Position numbers and translations under genes: made by a program. The notes beneath the pieces were generated by a model, which searched no databases, was not told where the DNA came from, and saw only the letters and a program-made list of their open reading frames with translations. DNA of 28,085 nucleotides from an uncultured Clostridia bacterium (GTDB lineage: Bacteria > Bacillota > Clostridia > RGIG6154). The DNA lies in assembly GCA_934446135.1 (NCBI GenBank), contig CAKSDT010000008.1, forward strand, positions 1 through 28,085, read 5' to 3'. Shown piece by piece: positions 1 to 8,000 of this stretch (positions within the stretch are counted from its first letter, which is position 1; the number at the start of each line of letters is the position of its first letter).

Positions 1-501
1 TTCATGCACCTTAAATCTTGTGTTGACCAATAGTTCTGTTGCTTTTTCTATTCTGACCTTGTTTAGATAGTTTATACAATTCAGACCAGTTTCTTTTTGA
101 AAGTATCTGCTAAAGTGTGATGGCGAAAATGCCACATGATTTGCAACATCTGTAAGGGTAACATTTTCTGAGTAATGTTCATTAATATAACTTTTGGCAG
201 CCTCCAAAGCGTCATATCCTGAATATTTTGGCTCGTAGCCTTTTTTTAAAGCAGAATAAATCAGTTTAGAAAACAACTCTTTGAATTTTGTTTTTGTATT
301 AATTTTGTCAATGCTGTCCGTGTCATGAGGCAAAATGTTCTTTATATCAATGTGAACAGCTTTGGAAATTTCATTGACAGAAGCATGTGCAAATGTTTTT
401 ATATATTCAATTTCAGAATCTTTAAGGAGTTGATTTAAAAATTCAAACGCGGCTTTTTCGTTTCCGGAAAGTACAAGGGAAGTGATTTCCTTTGAATTAT
501 C
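1..501 (-). pseudogene. C-terminal AraC helix-turn-helix part of the same response regulator, separated by TAA and cut by the window edge
   Basis: Reading on from the TAA in the same frame gives 167 codons without a further stop. The last third is a clear AraC/HTH_18 domain: a helix like AKSYINEHYSENVTL, then DVANHVAFSPSHFSRYF, then NYLNKVRIEKATELLVNT, stopping at KVHE, where the second helix-turn-helix would begin beyond position 1. There is no ATG in this frame between the TAA and the edge, only TTG and GTG codons, and no convincing ribosome binding site, so it is unlikely to be an independent gene. The simplest reading is one regulator gene split by a single-base nonsense change (CAA, AAA or GAA to TAA) or by a sequencing error. 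The domain assignment is firm; whether the gene is dead in the organism is not known. Confidence 0.8.
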
Positions 502-1368
502 TTAGATAATATTGTTTGAAATATTGGCAGATTTAAAATCGTCGATATTTTTGTATAATCCTGTTGAATAAATGTTTGTTATTATATTTAATATTTCAAA
601 CGACTGTGAAACCAAATATTCTTTGTACTTTTCAATTACAAGGTAAATATTGTTTTCATTTGACCCTTCGGTCAGTATTATCGCATCTATTTTATCATAA
701 TCATAAGAAAGCGGAATAAAATACAGATTTTCATAACTTGAGATTCTGTTAAAAGCACTGTAAAATTTTTCTTTTCCATGTGCCCAAGTATTTAAAAGGT
801 ATTCTTGAAAATCTTCAAATTCAACCTGGACTCTGCATACATAATTTTCAAAAACGGATACAGGTATTCCCAAATTAGCCATTTTGTCACATAATGTGCT
901 TAAAGAACAAACAGGGCTTTGCAAATATTCGTTAAGTGTTTTTTGAATTTTAAAGTAAGATAATTCTTTAATAATAGTCTTATTGTTAAGTTCATCATCA
1001 AGTTTGATTTTTAATGTTGTAAGCGTGTTTTCAAGTTCCTTAAAACTAATAGGTTTTGAAAGATAGTCTTTAACATCCAGCCTTATAGCCTCTTTTGCAA
1101 ATTCAAATTCATTATAAGCGGTTAAAATTACACAATAAATGTCAGGATAGTTTTCGTGAATAATTTTTTCAATATCAAGGCCGCTTATCTCAGGCATTTT
1201 TATATCTGTAATAACTAGATCTACCGGATGCTTTTTCAAGTAGTCAATTGCTTGCTGTGAAACTGAAAAAGTTGCTGAAAGTTCAAATCCGTAATTAGAC
1301 CATTTAATGGCTTTTGATAAATTATCGAGTATTATTTTTTCATCATCAATAATGATTAATTTATACAT
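502..1368 (-). CDS. YesN-type response regulator, receiver and middle region, cut short by an in-frame stop
   Basis: The first 120 residues are a CheY-like receiver domain. The acidic pair D8-D9, the phospho-acceptor D55 (in ITDIKMPE), the conserved Thr in VILTAYNEF and the conserved Lys in SKPIS near residue 107 are all visible. Residues 125-288 match the variable middle region of YesN/AraC-type regulators, which normally lead into a C-terminal AraC helix-turn-helix. Here a TAA at 502-504 ends the frame after 288 residues, although the same frame continues into an intact AraC domain. Members of this family are normally about 500 residues and work with a YesM-type sensor kinase; no kinase lies in the window, so it may lie past the left edge. 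The ATG at 1366-1368 is preceded by GGTGGTGAT as ribosome binding site. The gene is divergent from the transporter operon, the usual place for its regulator. As read, the product could be phosphorylated but could not bind DNA. Confidence 0.85.
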   Translation of the reverse strand: MYKLIIIDDEKIILDNLSKAIKWSNYGFELSATFSVSQQAIDYLKKHPVDLVITDIKMPEISGLDIEKIIHENYPDIYCVILTAYNEFEFAKEAIRLDVKDYLSKPISFKELENTLTTLKIKLDDELNNKTIIKELSYFKIQKTLNEYLQSPVCSLSTLCDKMANLGIPVSVFENYVCRVQVEFEDFQEYLLNTWAHGKEKFYSAFNRISSYENLYFIPLSYDYDKIDAIILTEGSNENNIYLVIEKYKEYLVSQSFEILNIITNIYSTGLYKNIDDFKSANISNNII

Positions 1369-1485
1369 TTTGTATCACCACAATTATTTAAAATACACTA
1401 TTATTATTACATTTTATCATACATATTATGTCTATAAACAATTTTAACATAATAATTTGAAAAAGCAACACCAATTGAAAAAGTT

Positions 1486-1520
1486 AGCAAAAATGATATT
1501 CCAAATAGCAAAAATGATAT
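1486..1520 (+). promoter_or_regulatory. Tandem 14-bp direct repeat, probable AraC-type operator
   Basis: AGCAAAAATGATAT occurs at 1486-1499 and again, identical, at 1507-1520. The period is 21 bp, two turns of the helix, and the second copy ends one base before the candidate -35 box at 1522. Paired direct repeats next to -35 are the classic site for AraC-family activators, each repeat bound by one subunit's two helix-turn-helix motifs. A weaker partial copy begins at 1464 (AGCAACACC). The likely ligand is the regulator encoded just to the left, or a paralogue of it. The repeat is seen directly; the binding is inferred. Confidence 0.65.
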
Positions 1521-1521
1521 A

Positions 1522-1550
1522 TTGTTATTGATTTTAAACTATGTTACAAT
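1522..1550 (+). promoter_or_regulatory. Candidate sigma-A promoter of the transporter and surface-protein operon
   Basis: TTGTTA at 1522-1527 and TACAAT at 1545-1550 are separated by 17 bases. The -10 matches five of six consensus positions and the -35 four of six. A weak -35 directly behind paired activator sites is what an AraC-activated promoter usually looks like. The start codon at 1585 lies 34 bases downstream of the -10, leaving a short leader. No equally good promoter was found for the minus-strand regulator in the same 216-base gap; the rest of the gap is A/T-rich and otherwise unremarkable. Confidence 0.55.
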
Positions 1551-1584
1551 TAACATATAAAATAATAGATAGAGTGGTGGTATT

Positions 1585-2565
1585 GTGACAGCAAGTAAAA
1601 AACAAAATTTAGGAAAGTGTGTCGACGAAACCGGCGTGGTGGTAATCCCAAAAAAGAGAAAGTTGTCGGGCAATAATTTGCAGCTTTACCTTATGTGCGT
1701 AATCCCGATGCTTTTGGTATTTGTATTCAATTACATACCGTTTGTGGGACTTGTTATTGCATTTCAGGATTACAGATTTGATACCGGAATTTTGCATAGC
1801 AAATTTGTGGGACTTGATAACATAATGTTTTTCCTGAAATCGGGTGACTTCGTTAAGATAACGAGAAATACTATAACTCTTAACTTTATGTTTATTATAG
1901 TATGTACTACAGCCGCAGTTGTTTTGGCTATTCTTTTCTTTGAAGTTTCAAGCAGAAGAATGGTTAAAGTGTTCCAGACCATATACATAATGCCAAACTT
2001 CCTTTCGTGGGTTGTTGTTGCGGCTCTTGCGTATGCGTTTTTAAACCCATCTTACGGCTTCATAAATTCTATGATCAGAAGTTTTGGCGGTGATGGACTC
2101 AACTGGTATGGTAAGGAAATGGCAAATTGGTGGCCACTCATATTGCTGATTGTTTCTTTGTGGAAACACACCGGTATGGATTGCATTATCTATTACGCGG
2201 CTCTTATGGGCGTTGATAAGTCGCTTATTGAAGCAGCACAGATCGACGGAGCCGGCAAACTGAAGGTAATTCTTAACATTTATGTTCCTACTATTTTGCC
2301 TATCATAACAATACTTACTATCAATAAAATCGGCGCTATCTTCAGGGCTGATTTTGGATTGTTCTACCAGGTAACAAGAGATCAGGGTGCTCTCTATGAT
2401 GTGACTGATGTTATTGATACATATGTGTACAGAACTATGAGAGAACAGGCAAGATACGGTTCGTCTACCGCAATAGGTCTTTTACAGTCCATAGTAGGTT
2501 TCTGTATGGTTATGATTACTAACGGAATTGTAAGAAAAGTCGATCCGGCAAATTCATTGTTCTAA
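1585..2565 (+). CDS. CUT1-family sugar ABC transporter permease, LplB/YteP type
   Basis: This is one of two inner-membrane permeases of a carbohydrate importer for oligosaccharides. About six hydrophobic segments are visible, near residues 35-60, 98-121, 132-153, 183-205, 228-248 and 294-316. The cytoplasmic EAA loop, which docks the ATPase, is at about residues 206-225 and reads AALMGVDKSLIEAAQIDGAG, a close match to the family pattern. The C-terminus (VRKVDPANSLF) is also typical of LplB-type permeases, and 326 residues is the normal length. The start is GTG with GTGGTGG just upstream; the basic N-terminal stretch before the first membrane segment supports it. It is the first gene of the plus-strand cluster, 22 bases before the second permease. 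LplB-type systems often import pectin or rhamnogalacturonan fragments, but the substrate cannot be read from this protein. Confidence 0.92.
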   Translation: MTASKKQNLGKCVDETGVVVIPKKRKLSGNNLQLYLMCVIPMLLVFVFNYIPFVGLVIAFQDYRFDTGILHSKFVGLDNIMFFLKSGDFVKITRNTITLNFMFIIVCTTAAVVLAILFFEVSSRRMVKVFQTIYIMPNFLSWVVVAALAYAFLNPSYGFINSMIRSFGGDGLNWYGKEMANWWPLILLIVSLWKHTGMDCIIYYAALMGVDKSLIEAAQIDGAGKLKVILNIYVPTILPIITILTINKIGAIFRADFGLFYQVTRDQGALYDVTDVIDTYVYRTMREQARYGSSTAIGLLQSIVGFCMVMITNGIVRKVDPANSLF

Positions 2566-2587
2566 TTGATAGGAGGGTAAATAATTT

Positions 2588-3469
2588 ATGAAACAAAAAT
2601 CAGTAGTTGGACAGATTGTGCTTGTTGCCTTGCTTATCATAGGAGCGTTGATTATTATAACACCTATATGGCTGGTATTTGCAGTTTCTGTTTCGTCGGA
2701 AAATGATATTATGGAAATTGGTTATCAGATGATACCGAAACATATTGATTGGTCGGGTTACCAATTTGCATTTAAAACACCAAAACTTATATTAAATGCT
2801 TATAAGGTTACTATTATATTCTCGTTTACAGTTATGGTGCTTAATACATTTTTAAATGCACTTATTGCATACCCGCTTTCAAAGAAGGGACTTAAAGGAA
2901 GAACGTTTATTAATTTCTATTTGTACTTTACCTGTCTTTTTGGCGGCGGTCTTGTTCCTACATACATATTGATAACACAGTATTTGCATTTGCAGGATAC
3001 TATTTGGGTATACATTGTACCGGCTTTGGTGTCACCTTGGACAGTATTTATGATTCGTTCGTTTTTCCAGGGAATACCGAATGCAATATTTGAATCTGCA
3101 CTTATAGACGGTGCAAGTGAATTCAGAATATTTATTCAGATGGTTATTCCGCTTTCCAAACCTTGTTTAGCAACAATGGCACTTATGTGTTTCTTAAATA
3201 AGTGGAACAGTTGGTATGAATCAATGCTTTACATAAACAATCAGAATTTGTACTCGCTTCAATATCTGCTTCAGAAAATTATGAAAGAGATTGAACTTAT
3301 ACTAAATTCACAGGAATCTTTCTCAAATATGGTTGATATTACACAGATTCCTACAGAAACTTACAAAATGGCAATGGCAGTTATTGTTATGGGTCCTGCA
3401 CTTTTGGTATTTCCGTTCTTCCAGAAATACTTTGTAAAGGGTCTTACTGTAGGTTCGGTTAAGGGTTAA
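2588..3469 (+). CDS. CUT1-family sugar ABC transporter permease, YtcP type
   Basis: This is the second permease of the importer and would form a heterodimer with the product of 1585-2565. Its EAA loop lies at about residues 168-190 (ESALIDGASEFRIFIQMVIP). The N-terminal membrane segment (about residues 8-30), a large periplasm-facing loop and the C-terminal QKYFVKGLTVGSVKG are characteristic of the YtcP branch, and 293 residues is the normal length. The ribosome binding site AGGAGGG is well placed before the ATG, and the gap to the upstream gene is only 22 bases, so the two are co-transcribed. No ATP-binding subunit follows. Transporters of this branch normally share an MsmX-type ATPase encoded elsewhere. 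Confidence 0.92.
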   Translation: MKQKSVVGQIVLVALLIIGALIIITPIWLVFAVSVSSENDIMEIGYQMIPKHIDWSGYQFAFKTPKLILNAYKVTIIFSFTVMVLNTFLNALIAYPLSKKGLKGRTFINFYLYFTCLFGGGLVPTYILITQYLHLQDTIWVYIVPALVSPWTVFMIRSFFQGIPNAIFESALIDGASEFRIFIQMVIPLSKPCLATMALMCFLNKWNSWYESMLYINNQNLYSLQYLLQKIMKEIELILNSQESFSNMVDITQIPTETYKMAMAVIVMGPALLVFPFFQKYFVKGLTVGSVKG

Positions 3470-3548
3470 TTTTACCATATATTATATATGTAGAAAAACC
3501 TCAATTAAGTAGTCATTAAAAATTTATATAATGAAGAGGAGATTAATT

Positions 3549-4967
3549 ATGAAAAAGTTATTATGTTTGTGCTTGGCCGCAATAATGATTTTCAGTTTTG
3601 CAGGCTGTGGCAAAAAAGAGGCGTCAACGGACGGTCCTGTTACCATTACATGGTACCTCCCCGGTGACAAACAGGCAGATATAGCATCTGTTATGGATAA
3701 AGTTAATGAAATTTCTGAAAAAGAAATCGGCGTAAAAGTTGATGTTCAGTTTATTGATAACTCAGCATACGGCGAAAGAATGAAAATGATGATGGCATCA
3801 CAGACAGAGATGGATATCGTTTTTGTTGGCTATTGCTTAAGAACTGATGAAGTTGTTAAACTCGGCGGTCTTACAGATCTTACCGATATGCTTCCTAAAG
3901 TTGCTCCAAAACTTTATAAGGAACTTATTCCTGATTATGTATGGCAGGCAGCAAAGGTTGACGGAAAAATTTACGCAGTGCCAAATATCCAAATTCTTTG
4001 CCAGTATTCAACTTTAGGATTCAGAAAAGACCTTCTTGATAAGTATGGATATGACAAGGAAGAACTTGCTAAATCACTTGACAAACTTGCTGAATACTTA
4101 CAGGTTATCAAAGATAAAGAACCTGATTATATTCCTATGAGACAAATGTGGGCATATTATGAAGAAAATATGGAAGGTTCAAACGGTCCTGTTTATGTAA
4201 CAAAGGATACAGGTAAAGTTGTATTTAAAGCATTGGCAGGCGGAGAAGAATTCTATCAGAGAAGACATGACTGGTATGAAAGAGGCTTCTTTAGAAAAGA
4301 TATTGATACAAACACTGACGATGCCGCAATGTATAAAGCAGGTAAATTTGCTGTAGTAAACTGCGGTTGGGCACCGGGCGTTTCAGCAGAACTTACTCAG
4401 ACACTCGGAACAGAATATGTTGTTGCAAGTCCTTGGACACCATATATGCACACAAATACAGTTGTTGCAACAGAAAATGGTATTTCAAGAACTTCAAAGC
4501 ATCCGGAAGAAGCACTTAAATTCTTACAACTTGTAAATGAAAACGATGAAGTTTACAATCTTCTTTGCTACGGTATAGAAGGTAAACACTACAACCTTGA
4601 TTCCAACGACAGAGTTGAAAAGGTTGAAAATTCAGGTTATGACCCGAATGCTTCCTGGAAATTCGGAAATACAACACACGCTTATCTCTTTAAGTATCAG
4701 GATGCTGATGTAAGAGAAAAGATTGTAGAGGCAAACGAGAATGCAATCAAGTCTAAGAATCTTGGTCTTGTTTACAACACAGATGCAATCCAGACAGAAC
4801 TTACACAGGTTAATAATACGATTAACCAGTATGCAATCGGATATGCTACAAAAGATATAAGCGGTGCTTATAAGACACTTGTTTCTGAAATTAAGAAAGC
4901 AGGCGGAGATAAAGTTGTTGCTGAATATCAGAGACAGGTTGACGAATTCAGAAAAAACAATAAATAA
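3549..4967 (+). CDS. Extracellular solute-binding lipoprotein, LplA/YtcQ type
   Basis: This is the substrate-capturing component of the ABC importer, tethered to the outer face of the membrane by a lipid. An upstream ATG at 3531 is in frame, but its codons (ATGAAGAGGAG) contain the ribosome binding site for the ATG at 3549, which is therefore chosen. That start gives a compact signal peptide MKKLLCLCLAAIMIFSFAGC with lipobox FAGC, so Cys20 is the lipidated residue of the mature protein. The remaining 450 residues fit the two-lobed binding fold of family 1 extracellular solute-binding proteins: TITWYLPGDKQAD at the N-terminus, then TEMDIVFVGY, and KFAVVNCGW midway. A 15-bp stem-loop follows the stop codon. 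The ligand is unknown; an oligosaccharide released by the downstream enzymes is the natural inference. Confidence 0.9.
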   Translation: MKKLLCLCLAAIMIFSFAGCGKKEASTDGPVTITWYLPGDKQADIASVMDKVNEISEKEIGVKVDVQFIDNSAYGERMKMMMASQTEMDIVFVGYCLRTDEVVKLGGLTDLTDMLPKVAPKLYKELIPDYVWQAAKVDGKIYAVPNIQILCQYSTLGFRKDLLDKYGYDKEELAKSLDKLAEYLQVIKDKEPDYIPMRQMWAYYEENMEGSNGPVYVTKDTGKVVFKALAGGEEFYQRRHDWYERGFFRKDIDTNTDDAAMYKAGKFAVVNCGWAPGVSAELTQTLGTEYVVASPWTPYMHTNTVVATENGISRTSKHPEEALKFLQLVNENDEVYNLLCYGIEGKHYNLDSNDRVEKVENSGYDPNASWKFGNTTHAYLFKYQDADVREKIVEANENAIKSKNLGLVYNTDAIQTELTQVNNTINQYAIGYATKDISGAYKTLVSEIKKAGGDKVVAEYQRQVDEFRKNNK

Positions 4968-4982
4968 TCGATTTAGACTATG

Positions 4983-5023
4983 ACAGTGGGTGGAGTATTC
5001 TCTAGGTTTACTCCGCCTATTGT
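4983..5023 (+). other. Intergenic stem-loop after the binding-protein gene
   Basis: Positions 4983-4997 pair with 5009-5023 over 15 contiguous base pairs, including three G-U pairs, around an 11-base loop. The strongest part is GGTGGAGTA with TACTCCGCC. The bases after the stem (GAAGTTAAGA) contain no U-run, so it is not a standard intrinsic terminator. It lies 15 bases after the binding-protein stop. It could protect the 3' end of a processed transporter mRNA, or lower read-through into the giant gene. A very weak promoter-like stretch (TTGTGA, 16 bases, TAAAAA) overlaps its right side and is not claimed. Confidence 0.6.
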
Positions 5024-5074
5024 GAAGTTAAGAGAAGAGTATAAAAATTTGGGCTAATTTACAAATATTACTTT

Positions 5075-5091
5075 AAGGAGTGAAGGGATTG
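5075..5091 (+). promoter_or_regulatory. Ribosome binding site fixing a TTG start
   Basis: AAGGAG at 5075-5080 lies eight bases before the TTG at 5089-5091. The longer GTG start at 5080 would share a base with this site and have no spacer, so the TTG is preferred. The two beta-helix genes at 16301 and 20352 also start with TTG behind G-rich sites, and their signal peptides begin with similar short basic stretches. Confidence 0.65.
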
Positions 5092-8000
5092 AATACTCGA
5101 ATTTCAAAATTTTTAGCACTTGCATTGATATTGTCTATGGTTATGTCAACATTTGCCATTGTTCCTATGACAGTAAGTGCTGCAGGTGTTGATTATAACA
5201 CAACCCCATATGCTTCTCTTGTTGATATTTCATCAACAATTAAGGGGAGTAATATAAACGACACACCTACATCAGCTAAAAACCACAAAATGTTTATAAC
5301 TGACGGATCTGGCGTGAGTGCAAATGTTTCACACAGAAATGTTGGCGGAGCGTCGCTTAATTCGTTAATTAATGCACTGAATGGTGTTGCAGTTGATGAT
5401 ACTTTTGGCAATCAGGTATTTTCTAAAAACGGAGTTTACTATAATGCCAATGGTCTTCTTCCGACATTGGACCAGGGAAGTGATAGTTCGTATAAAGATG
5501 CTGTAAGCCTTGAAGCGTACAGTGCGAAAGAGGGTACAAAGACCTTTAATCTTTCAGGAAAATTTATCAAAGGTATCACTGTTGTAATGAATGCTCATAC
5601 AACAAACAAATTTGGTGCCGGTGCAATAGTTGTATACGGTGATGGCACAAAGTCATCGACAGGCAATTGTACTCCTATTCCTGTTGGCAATAAAACTGCT
5701 TCTAATAAGTTTTTAACAGGTACAGAAGCAGGCGGAACCGGTGAATATAGCGTTCAATATGCCGATGTAAGCACTGACGCTTCAAAGCCTGCATCAAAGA
5801 TTTCACTTCATGTGAGTGGTGAAAATACAGATGCTAAGAGAGAAAACTTCAAAAACATAAACGGTATTGCAGACGGTATTGCCAGCGGCAACGCAACCAG
5901 TCACACTTATGTATTTGCAGACCTTGTGGGAATATATGAAGTGGAATATTCATTTAATGAACTCGATGCTGTTTTAAAAAATGCGATTTCTTCATATAAA
6001 GCAGAAACTGATGCAGTTGCAAAAGAAAGTTTGTATAATTCTATAAAACTTACAATTGATTCGGCAGTTGAAAGAGGATATGACGCTAATGGAAGAGATA
6101 ACGGCTGGAAAGCACTTGCTCTTGAATCTTTCTTGGCAGAAACAACAGTTCTTGCAAACAGACTTGTTGGTACATACCCAAGCAAATCTGATTATGATGC
6201 TTTGGTTGCAAAACTTGAAGAAGCAAAGATAAGCGGACTTATTTCTTCATACGAAGAAGGTTTAACCTCCGATGCTCTTGCAAAATACAATGCGGCAAAA
6301 GCAATCGTTGAGAGTCCTTTGGAAGTGACAAATGTAGTTAGAACAGATATTAAGATGTTCGAAGGGGTTAAAATTACATTCAATACACCGATTTCGGGCA
6401 CGGCTGATGAAATTAAATCGGCGTTTGAGTTAAACGGAACACCTGCTGAATTAATTACAAAATCAGAAAATGATACTGTATTAAATGTAGTTTGGGGCGA
6501 TTTAGACTACATTACACAGTACACTGCGACTGTGCTTACAACCCTTAAAAATATTTATGGTAACACATTGGCTTCAGCATACCAGTTTGACTTTACAACA
6601 GAAGGTTTGCCTGATTATGTTGTAACGGTTTCAGTTCCAAAGTCTGAAGGCAGCATAGATGTTTATGCTGATAGCGTTGTTGCTGAATTCAGTATACCGA
6701 CTAACGCATCGGATCTTTCGAGCAAATTAGAAATTTATAAGAATGGCAGTATATTAAATGCTTCTGAATATACACTTTCTAATTTATCAGAAACTAACAT
6801 TGAAATTAAATTCAACCGTGTTTTAGGCGTTAATAACACTTATGAAATTAAGATTTCGAAAGACATTAAGCCGATACCAAAATATGCTCAGGCAGTAAGC
6901 GGTCTTGCAAACGACTTTAATGATTCATTTACAACACCTGCTAAACCGTTTAATTGCACATTCAATTTCACAGGCGGATCGGCAAAATTTAACTTTACAA
7001 CAAAGATAGATGTTAACGATTTTAAGTCTGCGTTGAAAGTTTTGAAAAATGGAGTAGAAACTGCAAATTATGATGTTTCATATACAAATAATGAAGTTAC
7101 AGTTACTCCAAAAAATGCAGAGGGATTTGTAATAACATCTACAACACAGGGGGCTAATCTTAACTCTTATAACTTTGTGATTTCTGCTGGCTTCACAGAT
7201 TTGTTAGGTCAAACCCTTACTGATAGGGAGTTTGAATATATTCCGGACGCAGAATATGTTTCAGCACTTGCAGATACTTTGATATTTGAGTCTTCAACTG
7301 CTGTAACAAAGGCATCATTTGAAAAGTATTTTGACATTTCGAAATATGATACATTGCTTAAGCAATATAAAATTCTTAATATTAATCAGGATTATACAGT
7401 TTCAGTTGATGATAAAGGAAAACTTATTACAGTTAAATTTAATGAAAAGTTTGGCTATAACAATAAGTTTAAGTACAGTTTCCAAAACGGATTTACTGAT
7501 GTTTCAGGCACACCGTATTCGGAACTCGGTGAAATTAATTTTGTAACTGAAACAAAACCGACACAGATTACATTGGTAGAACCTGCATCATCTACGGATG
7601 TACCTGGTGATACAACTGTTGTTAAAGTTAAGATTAATACAAATACAGGCATAGACTCGCTTAATGAATTGATCTCGATTACAAAAGGAGGTAACGAATT
7701 TACTGCATATACAATAACCGGAATCGACAGCGAAAATATTCTTACTATCAGATTTAATGATGTATTGGGATTGAATCAGGTGTATCAAATAACTTTAGAC
7801 GTTGCAGAACCCGTAACACTTTCGACACAAGTTGTTAAAACAAGTACAGAACAGTATTTGTTTGATGACTTTGAAAACGGTCTTTCTTCTAACTGGAGAA
7901 CAGTAGGTAATGCGACTGTTGCACCTCAGATTGTAACGGATCCTGATAACCCGGACAATAAGGTACTTAAGGTTACTTCAAACAAATATGAAGACGGAGC

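Noticed and set aside
3486..3500. Palindrome CATATATTATATATG after the second permease
   Set aside because: The pairing is all A-T apart from one end pair, expected by chance in such A/T-rich sequence; too weak for a terminator and without a U-run.
4983..5023. Reading the three intergenic stem-loops as intrinsic terminators
   Set aside because: None is followed by a run of T, so they were listed as stem-loops of unknown role.
5022..5057. Eleven-codon frame from GTG after the stem-loop at 4983
   Set aside because: It has no ribosome binding site, starts inside the stem and has no recognisable content; chance is enough.
7319..7546. Plus-strand open frame of 75 codons inside the giant gene
   Set aside because: It is out of frame with the Ig-like repeats, which continue without a break across it; the product shows no domain.
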